Counted from the stretch's first letter, positions 24,634-33,465 are shown. The stretch is 64,000 nucleotides of DNA from Clostridium sp. OF03-18AA (GCF_003478035.1 NZ_QUEP01000006.1:62001-126000), one strand, 5' to 3'. Notes: generated by a model not told the origin, from the letters alone. Translations and numbers: made by a program.

Positions 24634-25225
24634 AACGGAATTAGACCTAAAAAAACTGAACCAGGACATCGCAACCCTGCGTAAAAACAGGGAAAACGTG
24701 CCGCTGGAACTCCTGAAAACCAAATATAAAAAGCCTTATGCAAAATTGAAAGAGGAAATCCGTGCACAATTTGAGATTTACATGAAACACATCATCGTGC
24801 TCGGAATTTTGAAAACCGGTCCGGATCTAACCGGAGCGAAAGCCAAAAGCATGGTCGATCAGATTCAGAAAATCATCGATGAGGAAAAGGCAGCAGGGCA
24901 CCAGAAGGAAATCACGCGTGCAGTATTTGAAGAATTCAATCTGGCAAAAGCAGAGAACCTGGCCTGCGGATATTACACAGACCGAGTCAAGTATGAAACA
25001 TACGCACCATACTGGCTGGAGCACATCCACCAGGAACCGGACGGAAAAGTGACAAGCGACCTGCTGCCAGGCATGACATGGCACCCGGAAGCGGGCGTGT
25101 GGGTTTCCTTTTCAGAGCCATCGTTCACTTTGATGATGCCGCCCACCCAGGCAGGAATCGATGCGCAGCATAAGGAAGACACGGAGAGATTCAAAAAATA
25201 TTTGAAAGAGGTGATGCAGGAATGA
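24626..25225 (+). CDS. Phage protein of unknown function with GTG start inside an iteron
   Basis: 199 residues. The only in-frame start is GTG 24626, which directly abuts AAGGA and lies within the last AGTGGTTAC repeat, so translation may be weak or controlled by whatever binds the repeat. The product is helical in its first 60 residues (KLNQDIATLRKNRENVPLEL) and carries a later TWHPEAGVWVSFSEPS segment. No family recognised. Placement after the origin suggests a replication accessory or initiator role, but nothing in the sequence proves it. Confidence 0.6.
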   Translation: MVTTELDLKKLNQDIATLRKNRENVPLELLKTKYKKPYAKLKEEIRAQFEIYMKHIIVLGILKTGPDLTGAKAKSMVDQIQKIIDEEKAAGHQKEITRAVFEEFNLAKAENLACGYYTDRVKYETYAPYWLEHIHQEPDGKVTSDLLPGMTWHPEAGVWVSFSEPSFTLMMPPTQAGIDAQHKEDTERFKKYLKEVMQE

Positions 25226-25455
25226 ACTACCAGGGAAACAACCCGGAAGGATATCCGGATCCGACAGCCAACCAGGCAGTAGGAATCGTATCCAGGGAAG
25301 AAAAGGAAGCTGCGAAAGCAAAGAAGCGGGCAACCAGGGAGTATGACATCAGAGCAGCCATGAAAGCAATCAGAGCAATCGCCGGAGCATACGGACTGAC
25401 GATCGAGAACAGAATCACATTCAAAGACAAAGAAACGGAGGAAATATTCAGATGA
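25222..25455 (+). CDS. Small phage protein, unknown
   Basis: 77 residues, overlapping both neighbours by four bases; GAGGTGATGCAGGA upstream. A polar start (MNYQGNNPEGYPDPTANQAV) leads to a basic helix (KEAAKAKKRATREYDIRAAM). Translationally coupled to the HD-domain gene. Confidence 0.6.
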   Translation: MNYQGNNPEGYPDPTANQAVGIVSREEKEAAKAKKRATREYDIRAAMKAIRAIAGAYGLTIENRITFKDKETEEIFR

Positions 25456-26129
25456 CCAACAAGGAAAGATTTATTGAATTATTAAGAAGCACCAAGAGAG
25501 AAGGAATCGAGAAGCTCATCGACTTCCTGGAGAAGACCGACTTCTTCACAGCACCGGCATCAACCAGATTCCACTCCAGCTACGAAGGAGGACTGCTGCA
25601 GCATTCGCTCAATGTTTACGACTGCCTGGCTGGCCTTGGAACCACGACCGGAGATGTTCAGGAATTCCAGACTGCAGGCATGAGATTAGACTCCATCCCG
25701 CAGGAATCCATCATCATCGTGGCGCTGCTCCATGACCTCTGCAAGGTGAACTTTTACGCCACAGAGATGCGCTGGCGCAAGGATGCCAATAACAAGTGGG
25801 AGCAGTACCCGGTATACGCGGTCAACGACAGAAACCCATACGGCCACGGAGAAAAATCAGTCATGATGGCATCAGAGTTTATCCACCTGACCATGGAGGA
25901 ACGATACGCAATCAGATGGCACATGGGAATGAGTGAAGCCAATATCATCCAGACATACTGCCAGGCCGCAGAGAAATACCCGCTGGTATTATTCACACAC
26001 ATGGCAGACCAGATGGCCACAAGCTACCTGGAGACCAACACCGGAAACAAGAAACCGGAAGACATCTACCTCGGAACGGAACCGGCAGCACAGGATCCGG
26101 AAGAATTCGCAGAGGCAGAGCCTATCTAA
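25452..26129 (+). CDS. HD-domain phosphohydrolase
   Basis: 225 residues. Metal-binding HD motif in IIVALLHDLCKVNFY (~residues 93-107), with upstream His in YEGGLLQHSLNVYD (~55-62) and downstream His in RWHMGMSEA (~156) and FTHMADQMAT (~180). HD proteins hydrolyse phosphate esters; phage members of this type are often nucleotide phosphohydrolases, though the substrate is not fixed. ATG overlaps the previous stop; RBS ACGGAGGAAAT. Confidence 0.8.
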   Translation: MTNKERFIELLRSTKREGIEKLIDFLEKTDFFTAPASTRFHSSYEGGLLQHSLNVYDCLAGLGTTTGDVQEFQTAGMRLDSIPQESIIIVALLHDLCKVNFYATEMRWRKDANNKWEQYPVYAVNDRNPYGHGEKSVMMASEFIHLTMEERYAIRWHMGMSEANIIQTYCQAAEKYPLVLFTHMADQMATSYLETNTGNKKPEDIYLGTEPAAQDPEEFAEAEPI

Positions 26130-26142
26130 CAGGAGGGCAGCC

Positions 26143-26298
26143 ATGAACACAGAAAGAGACGACAGAGAGCAGATCGAGGCCATCAGAAAGATGACGGCCG
26201 AAAAGGAGGAAAAGAAGCGTGCTAGAGAAATACGAAAAGAACTTCGACGAAAACGAATTCATGCGCTCCTTCATGGAAAGAAAGCAGATAAGCACTAA
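26143..26298 (+). CDS. Very small basic helical phage protein
   Basis: 51 residues with RBS AGGAGGGCAGCC directly before the ATG. Entirely charged helix (REQIEAIRKMTAEKEEKKRA, RKELRRKRIHALLHGKKADK). Its last 80 bases overlap the start of the nuclease gene. Might bind nucleic acid; role unknown. Confidence 0.5.
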   Translation: MNTERDDREQIEAIRKMTAEKEEKKRAREIRKELRRKRIHALLHGKKADKH

Positions 26299-26632
26299 GA
26301 AGCAGGCGCTGGCTGAGCTTCGGAAGCTGATCAAGAAGGAAGGATACTATCAGACGAAAATCAAAGAAGCCCTGAAGAAACGATATCCGGACGCCTTCGT
26401 GGCTAAGATCTCCCAGGGAGCATACAGCCAGGCAGGCATCCCGGACGTCATGTTCATAAAGGACGGTCACTACTTCGGATTTGAGGTCAAGCGTCCAGTC
26501 GTCGGAATCAGATCCAAGCTGCAGGAGCAGACAGCCAGGATGATCCAGGCCGCAGGCGGAACCGCAGCGTTCGTCTGCTGGCCAGAGGAAGCAATCAGAG
26601 AGGTGGAAGAATATGAAAAGAGCCAAAGATAA
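26219..26632 (+). CDS. VRR-NUC domain nuclease
   Basis: 137 residues from GTG 26219 (AAAAGGAGG 14 bases upstream; internal ATGs near 26261 are alternatives). The VRR-NUC core runs from ~45: EGYYQTKIKEALKKRYPDAF, then the PD-(D/E)xK catalytic string GIPDVMFIKDGHYFGFEVKR (Asp ~77, Glu ~91, Lys 93) and KLQEQTARMIQAAGGTA. These are stand-alone phage nucleases thought to cut branched DNA (Holliday-junction-like), fitting recombination or packaging. Confidence 0.85.
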   Translation: MLEKYEKNFDENEFMRSFMERKQISTKKQALAELRKLIKKEGYYQTKIKEALKKRYPDAFVAKISQGAYSQAGIPDVMFIKDGHYFGFEVKRPVVGIRSKLQEQTARMIQAAGGTAAFVCWPEEAIREVEEYEKSQR

Positions 26633-26867
26633 ATACATGATCAACCGCACCAAATACAAAGACATCAAGAGATATGACCACAAGCAGATGGAGGACTTTC
26701 TGACAGACGTCTACAAGAACGGATACGCGGACGGAAAAGAATCCGTGCCCGGAGTGGAGCTTCAGGACGTGGAAAAAGCGCTGCAGGATGTCAAGGGCAT
26801 CGGTCCGGTCGTGTGGAACAGAATCAAGGAGCGCCTGGCTGAGCTTTTCAGGAAGGAGCAGCCATGA
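26613..26867 (+). CDS. Small protein with helix-hairpin-helix-like motif
   Basis: 84 residues, overlapping the nuclease stop; RBS GAGAGGTG. The end (LQDVKGIGPVVWNRIKERLA, ~59-78) resembles a helix-hairpin-helix DNA-binding motif; the start is basic (MKRAKDKYMINRTKYKDIKR). Adjacent to the nuclease gene, so a DNA-binding partner role is plausible but unproven. Confidence 0.55.
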   Translation: MKRAKDKYMINRTKYKDIKRYDHKQMEDFLTDVYKNGYADGKESVPGVELQDVEKALQDVKGIGPVVWNRIKERLAELFRKEQP

Positions 26868-27265
26868 AAGAGCTAACAATCGAAGAATTGAAACAGATGC
26901 CAGGACAGCCAGTGTGGTGCCCGGAGGAAGAAGCATACGGAATCGTGATGTGCGATAAAATCGGACAATGGGCTGGAATCCCATTCTTGCACGGAGTCTG
27001 GTACAGCGACGACGACGGAGTAGGCGTGGAATTCAATCACAACATCATCGGAAGAAAGCTGAAATGCTTCAGAGTAGAGGACAAGAAAGAGATCGCCATG
27101 CCGCCGCAGAACAAAGAGATCGGCTTCGGAGACCAGACGCTGGCATGCCCGAACTGCGGTCAGAGCGCCATAGTGAATCCGTTCAGAAAAGACAGAGAGA
27201 TCTATCCATACTGCCCGTGGTGCGGTCAGAAGCTAAAGGAGGCAGGAAATGAGCAGACAGAGTAG
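26864..27265 (+). CDS. Zinc-ribbon phage protein
   Basis: 133 residues, ATG overlapping the previous stop, RBS AAGGAGCAGCC. The N-terminal part has a small beta domain (MPGQPVWCPEEEAYGIVMC); the C-terminus has a zinc ribbon LACPNCGQSAIVNPF ... YPYCPWCGQKLK (Cys ~98, 101, 118, 121). Common in clostridial phage early operons; role unknown. Confidence 0.65.
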   Translation: MKELTIEELKQMPGQPVWCPEEEAYGIVMCDKIGQWAGIPFLHGVWYSDDDGVGVEFNHNIIGRKLKCFRVEDKKEIAMPPQNKEIGFGDQTLACPNCGQSAIVNPFRKDREIYPYCPWCGQKLKEAGNEQTE

Positions 27266-27491
27266 AGAACTGAAGAAACAGCAGGAAAGAGCCAAGAAGT
27301 ACGGATGCGACGGAAGATGCTACTGGAGCACTGGAATGTGCCCAAGCGTCGAGATCTGCGACGAAACCAGGGTCGGAGAAGCCATCGCAACGGCGATCGG
27401 GCTGATCACAGTCTTAGCAATGATAGCCATGGTTCCAATCATCGTGATCGGCGGAGCGATCATGCTGATCTGGTCAATATTTGCAGTTTAA
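27249..27491 (+). CDS. Small membrane protein
   Basis: 80 residues, RBS AAAGGAGGCAGG. A cysteine-bearing cytoplasmic start (KKYGCDGRCYWSTGMCPSVE) precedes two hydrophobic stretches (~residues 45-78: ATAIGLITVLAMIAMVPIIV and GGAIMLIWSIFAV). It may be a membrane protein affecting the lysogen or a minor holin-like protein; no family assigned. Confidence 0.55.
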   Translation: MSRQSRELKKQQERAKKYGCDGRCYWSTGMCPSVEICDETRVGEAIATAIGLITVLAMIAMVPIIVIGGAIMLIWSIFAV

Positions 27492-27506
27492 GAAGGAGGA
27501 AAGTAG

Positions 27507-27782
27507 ATGGACGTCACAAGAATTCACGAATACACAGACATATACATGGAAGCGTACATGAGAGCGCTTAACAAGACGCACAACGCAGACCTGGCAGTCC
27601 AGGTAGCCATGGGCGTAACATTCGCAGTCACCAATACACTGGAAGCACAGAAGCCAAAGACAGAAGCGCAGCCGCAGGCACAAGGAATCAATCCTGCCGC
27701 ACTCCTGGCGGCGATGTTTGCAAATGCAGTCAACCAGCAGCCCCGCGACGACACCGGAAACGAGAGCGACGACGATGAATAA
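27507..27782 (+). CDS. Small phage protein, unknown
   Basis: 91 residues, RBS AAGGAGGAAAG. Helical N-terminus (TRIHEYTDIYMEAYMRALNK), Ala/Gln-rich middle and acidic tail. The tail overlaps the next gene by eight bases. No family recognised. Confidence 0.6.
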   Translation: MDVTRIHEYTDIYMEAYMRALNKTHNADLAVQVAMGVTFAVTNTLEAQKPKTEAQPQAQGINPAALLAAMFANAVNQQPRDDTGNESDDDE

Positions 27783-28056
27783 GTCGGAAAAATACAGTGA
27801 AATCATTCTCCTGGGGCAGATGCTCCAGGAGAGAAAGATCGAGCATGAGCAGCACGACCTATACGACGGATATCAGATCATAGTCCCGCTGCCGGAACCA
27901 ACGAAGGAAATATCCGTCATAGAGCACCAGTGCAGCTACGGAAGCATCATGAACTTATTGGAGATATGGGCCGATGGATCGATTCAAGGATACCTGTCGG
28001 CAAAGCAGACGCTAAAAATCATCGAGCGCATAAAAACCAGGGAATCTCCCCGGTAA
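27775..28056 (+). CDS. Small phage protein, unknown
   Basis: 93 residues from ATG 27775, which overlaps the stop of the preceding gene. Alpha/beta pattern (EIILLGQMLQERKIEHEQHD, YQIIVPLPEPTKEISVIEHQ, SIQGYLSAKQTLKIIERIKT). Often a gene like this precedes the late regulator in clostridial phages. Function unknown. Confidence 0.6.
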   Translation: MNKSEKYSEIILLGQMLQERKIEHEQHDLYDGYQIIVPLPEPTKEISVIEHQCSYGSIMNLLEIWADGSIQGYLSAKQTLKIIERIKTRESPR

Positions 28057-28091
28057 CAAGCTCGGAAATCAAAGAAAAGGAGAGAAATGCG

Positions 28092-28733
28092 ATGCAGGAA
28101 ATCAATGAAGAATTGGAGAACGATAGATCAGTATTAGAATGGATGCTCGGCCAGTATGTCCGAGCGAAGCGCCGAAAAAAGCAGCTAGAGGTCCGGCTTC
28201 TTGAGATCAACGCTGAACGTGACTCTCCGATCGGAGGGCAGGGATACGATCCACTGCCACGAAGTGGAGGCAACAACGAAGGCGCAGCCGGAATCCTTAT
28301 GAAGCTGGCCGATATCGAAGACAGAATCTACGAGCAGAAAGCAAAGGCCGATAAGTCCATGGTCAACGTGGCGACGATCCTGAACTTTTTACCGGAGGAA
28401 TCAATGGAGCGCGAGATCTGCGAGCTCCGCCATCTTGATGGCCATGAATGGGGAGAGATCGCAGAGGGAATCCCGATGTCAAAAAGTCAGTGCCACAGAA
28501 TCCACAAGGCTGCCATGTACGAGCTCCTGGAATTTAACTACGTGAAAGAGCTCGTCACGGAAAACCGGGAATCTTACGAATATTACATCGAGAAAAAAGA
28601 GGAAGCCAGATATCGACGCGAAAATCAGGCCAGGAAAAATGCCGGGAAATTTTCTCCGGAAAAATCTACGCGAAAAAATCCGGAGAAAAAAATCCAGCCT
28701 TTGAGGCCCGGAAAATCTGGCCGGAAATTTTAA
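28092..28733 (+). CDS. ArpU/sigma-70 region 4-like late transcription regulator
   Basis: 213 residues from ATG 28092 (AAGGAGAG eight bases upstream). A coiled coil (~20-45) is followed by a sigma region-4-like helix-turn-helix: FLPEESMEREICELRHLDGH, EWGEIAEGIPMSKSQCHRIH (~115-150). ArpU-type proteins control late gene expression in Gram-positive phages and sit at this position, last early gene before packaging. The C-terminal ~35 residues are a simple K/N/P/R-rich tail whose DNA merges into the odd repetitive tract beyond 28734. Confidence 0.7.
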   Translation: MQEINEELENDRSVLEWMLGQYVRAKRRKKQLEVRLLEINAERDSPIGGQGYDPLPRSGGNNEGAAGILMKLADIEDRIYEQKAKADKSMVNVATILNFLPEESMEREICELRHLDGHEWGEIAEGIPMSKSQCHRIHKAAMYELLEFNYVKELVTENRESYEYYIEKKEEARYRRENQARKNAGKFSPEKSTRKNPEKKIQPLRPGKSGRKF

Positions 28734-28737
28734 GGCG

Positions 28738-29110
28738 AAAACAAAGCCCGAAAAAAGCCTGGAAATACATAGCCGAAAAACCAGGCGAAAATAAAGCACT
28801 TTTTCAGAGGCCCATATAAGGCCCGAAATACAAGGCCGCAAAATAGGCCCATATAGCAGGGGCTTATAAGAGGCCTATACACAAGGCCCACGCACAAGCC
28901 CAGTCCACAGGGCAGGCATAGCAGGCCCACACACCAGGGAGCAGGGCAGAGCACAGCCCCACAGTACCAGGCCACAGGGACACAGGCAGGCCAGGAGAGC
29001 AGGGCACACAGCAAGGCCAGGCTCACGCACACACCCAGCAGCCACGCTCGCAGCACGCACAGCACGGGGCAGCCAGGGCACCAAGGCAAGCAGCACACCT
29101 GCATCAGATG
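28738..29110. other. T-poor, AGGC/GGCC-rich non-coding tract
   Basis: From the end of the late regulator the plus strand becomes a loose series of AGGC, AGGCC and GGCCCA words spaced every 6-15 bases, almost without T between ~28870 and 29100. No plus-strand gene with an RBS is seen. A minus-strand stop-free frame here is Cys/Leu-rich and looks like a by-product of composition. Degenerate repeats with strong strand asymmetry could be a regulatory or packaging signal, or an eroded coding tail. See findings. Confidence 0.5.
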
Positions 29111-29124
29111 AAAGATGCGACACC

Positions 29125-29149
29125 ATGCACCACTTGCATGTGGTATAGT
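29125..29149 (+). promoter_or_regulatory. Candidate late promoter with palindromic upstream site
   Basis: TGGTATAGT (29141-29149) is an extended -10 element with no good -35 box. Directly upstream are the overlapping palindromes ATGCA-ccact-TGCAT (29125-29139) and ACCAC-ttgcat-GTGGT (29129-29144). A weak promoter with a symmetrical site immediately downstream of the late regulator gene is what an activator-dependent late promoter should look like. Regulator binding is inferred. Confidence 0.45.
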
Positions 29150-29243
29150 AGTAGCATCGAGGCAGGCGGATGAGAGAGGCAGACGCACCAAGGCGCAGAG
29201 CGAACATTCTGCAATCTAAACAAACAGAAGCAGCATCACATCG

Positions 29244-29280
29244 AAAGAGATCAGCACAAGAGCTGGTCTCTTTTGTTTTG
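29244..29280 (+). terminator. Intrinsic terminator/attenuator before the late operon
   Basis: AAAGAGATCAGC (29244-29255) pairs with GCTGGTCTCTTT (29262-29273), one wobble, six-base loop, followed by TGTTTTG. It lies ~100 bases after the candidate late promoter and before the methyltransferase/packaging genes, so it may end early transcription or attenuate late transcription. Confidence 0.7.
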
Positions 29281-29439
29281 TCAGTAATGCACAAATCGTA
29301 GGTACTACTTTTGTTTATTTTTTCCAGCGGGGCGAGGAAGGCCCGATGCTTTCCCGGATATGACCTTAATTTTTTTTCACATTTCGTTACGCCTAGCCCG
29401 GTACATCAAGGAATTTATAACAGATTGGAGGCAGACCGG

Positions 29440-30753
29440 ATGACAACAGAAATGAAAATGGAGACACGAAACCTGGCCAGCTTGCGCCCGGCGGAATACA
29501 ACCCAAGAGTCCAGCTGCAGCCAGCCGATCCAGAATATCAGAACATCAAACGCAGCATTGAAACCTTCGGATACGTGGATCCGATCATCATAAACCAGGA
29601 CGGAACCATCATCGGAGGCCACCAGCGCTACAACGTTATGAAGGACCTCGGATACACCGAGGCGCAGGTCGTCGTGGTCGATCTGGACAAGAATAATGAG
29701 AAGGCGCTCAATATTGCGCTGAACAAAATCACAGGAGAATGGGATGAGATCAAGCTGAAAGACCTGCTGCTCGACCTCGATCTCAATGATTACGATCTGA
29801 CAGCGACCGGTTTCAGTTACAAAGAGGTCGAAGACCTCGTGATCCGACTCGACAAGGACGTGGAAGCCGAAGATGACGACTTCGATGCCGACGCAGACTA
29901 TGAATCCATCGAGGAACCGGTCACCCAGCGCGGAGACATCTGGATCCTGGGAGACCACAGGCTCATGTGTGGAGATTCCACCGACCTCGGCGACGTCAAC
30001 ACCCTGATGGGCGGCGAGGAAGCAGACCTCGTGATCACGGATCCGCCGTACAACGTCAACTACAAGGACGGATCCATCAAAAACGACAACATGGACGAGG
30101 GATCCTTTGAGGATTTCCTTCAGAATGCATTCCTGGCCATGTTCGAGAACATGAGACTAGGAGCCGCAGCGTACATATTCCACGCAGACAGCGAAGGCCT
30201 GGCGTTCAGGCGTGCATTCAGAGATGCCGGATTCAAGCTGGCAGAGTGTCTGATATGGGAAAAGAACTCCTTCGTGCTCGGCCGCCAGGATTACCAATGG
30301 CGCCACGAACCAATCCTCTACGGATGGAAAGAAGGCGCTGCGCATTACTTCATCGACGACCGAAGCCAGGACACAATCCTCCTGGAAGATGAACTCGACC
30401 TGGAATCCATGAAGAAAGAAGACCTGATCACATACATCAATCAGATCATCGCCCAGTACAAAGACCAGACGACCGTCCTCTTTGAGAAGAAGCCGACAAA
30501 GAACGACGTGCATCCAACAATGAAGCCGGTAAACCTGGTCGGAAGACTGATGCGGAACTCCAGCAAGCCAGGATGGAACGTCCTCGATTTATTCGGAGGC
30601 AGCGGATCCACACTCATGGCAGCAGAGCAGATCGGCCGCCGGGCGTTTCTGATGGAGCTTGATGAGAAGTTCTGCGACGTAATCGTCCACCGATGGGAAG
30701 AATTCACAGGAAAGAAGGCTGTAAGAGCCGGGAAGTTGGAGGTGAGCCTATGA
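29440..30753 (+). CDS. ParB-domain DNA adenine/cytosine-N4 methyltransferase
   Basis: 437 residues from ATG 29440 (TTGGAGG nine bases upstream). An N-terminal ParB-like nuclease domain (SLRPAEYNPR ... TIIGGHQRYNVMKDLGY, ~1-110) is fused to a beta-class methyltransferase: catalytic DPPYNVNY (~200) precedes the SAM-binding LDLFGGSGSTLMAAEQ (~390). No restriction endonuclease is beside it, so it is an orphan phage methylase, probably protecting phage DNA or marking it for packaging. The recognition sequence cannot be read from the protein. Typical first gene before terS in such phages. Confidence 0.88.
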   Translation: MTTEMKMETRNLASLRPAEYNPRVQLQPADPEYQNIKRSIETFGYVDPIIINQDGTIIGGHQRYNVMKDLGYTEAQVVVVDLDKNNEKALNIALNKITGEWDEIKLKDLLLDLDLNDYDLTATGFSYKEVEDLVIRLDKDVEAEDDDFDADADYESIEEPVTQRGDIWILGDHRLMCGDSTDLGDVNTLMGGEEADLVITDPPYNVNYKDGSIKNDNMDEGSFEDFLQNAFLAMFENMRLGAAAYIFHADSEGLAFRRAFRDAGFKLAECLIWEKNSFVLGRQDYQWRHEPILYGWKEGAAHYFIDDRSQDTILLEDELDLESMKKEDLITYINQIIAQYKDQTTVLFEKKPTKNDVHPTMKPVNLVGRLMRNSSKPGWNVLDLFGGSGSTLMAAEQIGRRAFLMELDEKFCDVIVHRWEEFTGKKAVRAGKLEVSL

Positions 30754-31391
30754 TGAACCAATACGAAATCATGGCCGAAATTTTGCGGGGGGGGGACGCT
30801 CAGATGAGTGATGGAGAAGTAAAAGGCAGCTTTTATCGGACAGAGATCATCGCGCAGCTTTTCGGAGTGACCGTCCGCCGCGTGCAGCAGCTCACCCAGG
30901 AAGGCATCATATCCACCACCAAGATCCTGGAAGATGGAAAGAGCGTCCGAAGATACGACCTCGTGCCTACGATCCAGGCATACGTCAAATACCTATCGGA
31001 CAAGGCCTACGGAAAGCAGCACCGTACCGATAAGGAGATCGAGCTCAGGGAACAGAAGATGCAGGCCGACATCGCCCTGAAGGAGAGCCAAGGAGAACTG
31101 CATAGATTGAAGACCGAGATAGCAGCCGGTCAGTACATCAGCGTAGAAGAAGTAAAACTCGACTACGCTAAATTTTTTGTTGTATTTAAAAAATTCGCTA
31201 TGAGCATACCGGCCAGGGTAACCGGGATGCTTTCAGGACAGATGGAACCGTCTGAACTGAGGCGATGCGAAAAGGAGATAGCCGCGGAAGTAAACAGACT
31301 GCTCGGAGCGTTTGTCATTGCCGGAATAGTGGGACCAGAGGATGTGAAGAAAGATGGCACCCTTAAAGAAGAAAAGAATACAGATTCGTAA
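30750..31391 (+). CDS. Terminase small subunit (Nu1-like)
   Basis: 213 residues from ATG 30750 (GGAGGTGAGCC upstream, ATGA overlap with the methylase). A winged-helix DNA-binding domain (IIAQLFGVTVRRVQQLTQEG, ~32-51) and a C-terminal helical assembly region match phage Nu1/TerS proteins. Codons 12-14 fall in a G8 homopolymer (30787-30794), a likely place for sequence variation; ATG 30804 downstream is an alternative start. It recognises the packaging site and recruits TerL. Confidence 0.8.
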   Translation: MMNQYEIMAEILRGGDAQMSDGEVKGSFYRTEIIAQLFGVTVRRVQQLTQEGIISTTKILEDGKSVRRYDLVPTIQAYVKYLSDKAYGKQHRTDKEIELREQKMQADIALKESQGELHRLKTEIAAGQYISVEEVKLDYAKFFVVFKKFAMSIPARVTGMLSGQMEPSELRRCEKEIAAEVNRLLGAFVIAGIVGPEDVKKDGTLKEEKNTDS

Positions 31392-33201
31392 ATTTCCAGT
31401 CACACAATACCAGGCAGACGCACTCAAGCAGCTCTGCCCGCCTGAGAACATAACCGTTTCAGAGTGGGCAGAAAACTACAGAGTCCTAGACTCCAAGACA
31501 TCCGCTCTCCCAGGACCATGGCGAAATGACAAGACGCCGTACCTGAAGGAGATCATGGATGAGCTCATCAATTACGACACGGAAAGAATTATCTTCGTAA
31601 AACCGACACAGGTCGGAGGAACCGAAGCCCTTCAGAACATGCTCGGATACGTTATCCAACAGGATCCATCCCCGACCATGATCGTCTACCCAACAGACAT
31701 CCTGGCCAAGAGTATCAGCGAGAACCGACTGGAACCAATGATCATGGCAACCAGGACGCTGAAATCGCTTTACAACAAAAACGAATCATCGCAGCTGGAG
31801 CTGCAATTTGATGGAATGTACCTGTCGCTGGCCGGATCCAACTCGCCATCGTCCCTGGCATCGAAGGCGATCAAGTACCTGTTCTTAGATGAGGTGGACA
31901 AATACCCAGGATCATCCAAGAAAGAGTCGGATCCAATCTCACTGGCGATGGAGAGAACCAAGACCTTCCGAAACAGGAAGATCTACATGACGTCAACACC
32001 AACTCTGGCCACCGGCCATATTTGGAAAGCACTCATGGATGCGGACATTGAAAAGCATTACTTCATACCGTGCCCGCACTGCGGATCCATGATAGAGCTC
32101 ACGTTTCAGAATTTGAAGTTCCCGTCCGGGGACGACCTGAGCAACCAGGACAGAGCCGACATGGCGGTCTACCGGTGCCAGGAATGTGGTGGAGACATCA
32201 CGGATCAGGACAAGGAACAGATGCTCCGGTACGGAGAGTGGAAGACCGTGCGCGAGAATTCAAAGTACAACCGCAAGGTAGGATTCTGGATCAACACGCT
32301 TTATAGTCCGTTCGTCCGATTTTCAGAAATCGTGAAAGAATTCCTTGATAGCAAGGACGATCCGGACAAGCTGCAGAACTTCACGAACTCATGGCTCGCA
32401 GAACCATGGGAGGATGCCAAGCTGAAGACATCGGCCGACACCGTACTGGAACGCCAGACAGAGCGGCCGGAATTCACGGCACCAAGCTGGACGAAGTTTC
32501 TGACTGCAGGAGTGGACGTTCAGGAGACGTCACTCTACTGGACCATCCGAGCATGGGGCAGCTACATCACGAGCCAGAACATCGCACACGGCCAGGCGCT
32601 ATCCTTCCAGGACATCGAGCAGATCATGAATACGCCGTACTTCACAGAAGACGGAGACCAACTGATCGTGGCATTGTGCCTGATCGACTCCGGATACGAC
32701 GCAGACAGTACGTATGACTTCTGCGCCCTGAATTCAGAATGGGCGCTGCCGGTCAAGGGTTCCAACAACCCGATGCTGTCACACTTCAAGCTATCGAAGA
32801 TCAACAAGCAAGGAAGCCAGGCATACGGAATGAACCTGGTGCTGGTTGATGGCGACAAGTACAAAGACATGATCGCCGGTCGAATGAAGAAGCCGAACGG
32901 CCGCGGAAGCTGGATGGTCTTTGAAGGATGCGACAGAGAATACGCCGAGCAGGTAACTGCAGAGCACAAGGTCAATGTCAAATCCGGAAATCGAACCGTT
33001 CAGAGATGGGTACCAAAGCGCAGTCACATCGACAACCACTACCTGGATGCAGAGGTATATGCGCTGGCAGCAGCTGATATCTCCGGAGTCAGAACGCTAC
33101 ACCTGCAAGACGAAGCTGAGGCCAAAGCCAAGGCGGAGCGTCCGGAGGAAGCATACGCTCCGGAAGAAACATGGATCAAGCAAAACGAGAACTGGATATA
33201 G
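31354..33201 (+). CDS. Terminase large subunit (GpA family)
   Basis: 615 residues. The N-terminal ATPase has VKPTQVGGTEALQN (Walker A-like, ~84-97), YLFLDEVDKYP (Walker B, ~170-180) and STPTLATGHIW; a CxxC pair set (CPHCGS, CQECGG) and a C-terminal nuclease domain with DSGYDADSTYDF (~445) complete the GpA-type layout. It cuts and pumps phage DNA into proheads. Overlaps terS by 38 bases; RBS AGAGGATG. Confidence 0.93.
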   Translation: MAPLKKKRIQIRKFPVTQYQADALKQLCPPENITVSEWAENYRVLDSKTSALPGPWRNDKTPYLKEIMDELINYDTERIIFVKPTQVGGTEALQNMLGYVIQQDPSPTMIVYPTDILAKSISENRLEPMIMATRTLKSLYNKNESSQLELQFDGMYLSLAGSNSPSSLASKAIKYLFLDEVDKYPGSSKKESDPISLAMERTKTFRNRKIYMTSTPTLATGHIWKALMDADIEKHYFIPCPHCGSMIELTFQNLKFPSGDDLSNQDRADMAVYRCQECGGDITDQDKEQMLRYGEWKTVRENSKYNRKVGFWINTLYSPFVRFSEIVKEFLDSKDDPDKLQNFTNSWLAEPWEDAKLKTSADTVLERQTERPEFTAPSWTKFLTAGVDVQETSLYWTIRAWGSYITSQNIAHGQALSFQDIEQIMNTPYFTEDGDQLIVALCLIDSGYDADSTYDFCALNSEWALPVKGSNNPMLSHFKLSKINKQGSQAYGMNLVLVDGDKYKDMIAGRMKKPNGRGSWMVFEGCDREYAEQVTAEHKVNVKSGNRTVQRWVPKRSHIDNHYLDAEVYALAAADISGVRTLHLQDEAEAKAKAERPEEAYAPEETWIKQNENWI

Positions 33202-33211
33202 GAGGAACGAC

Positions 33212-33457
33212 ATGAGTGAAGAAAGCAAAGAGCTCGACGGTAACGTCAGCACCGTCGAGCTGCTCGGAGAAGTCAAAACAGCAATCCGAAAAATTCTGAT
33301 CGGCGGCCAGTCTTATCAGATCGGTAGCCGTAAGCTGACAAGAGCCGACCTCTACCAGCTCAGGAAGCTGAAAGAGGAACTGGAGGCAGAGATAGCCGCA
33401 GAGGGCGACACCAGTCTCCTGGACAACACATACGTCGCCTTTTTTGATGGGAGGTGA
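33212..33457 (+). CDS. Small head-module protein (DUF6148-like)
   Basis: 81 residues from ATG 33212 (AGGAGGAACGAC). The segment GGQSYQIGSRKLTRADLYQL (~31-50) followed by a helix is characteristic of DUF6148/gpW-like small proteins between TerL and portal. Probably a head-tail joining or accessory protein; exact role unknown. Confidence 0.7.
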   Translation: MSEESKELDGNVSTVELLGEVKTAIRKILIGGQSYQIGSRKLTRADLYQLRKLKEELEAEIAAEGDTSLLDNTYVAFFDGR

Positions 33458-33465
33458 TGGACCAA

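Noticed and set aside
28730..29191. Minus-strand frame giving a Cys/Leu/Trp-rich protein in the T-poor tract
   Set aside because: Composition explains it: absence of T on the plus strand means few minus-strand TAA/TAG/TGA stops. No RBS and no recognisable domain.
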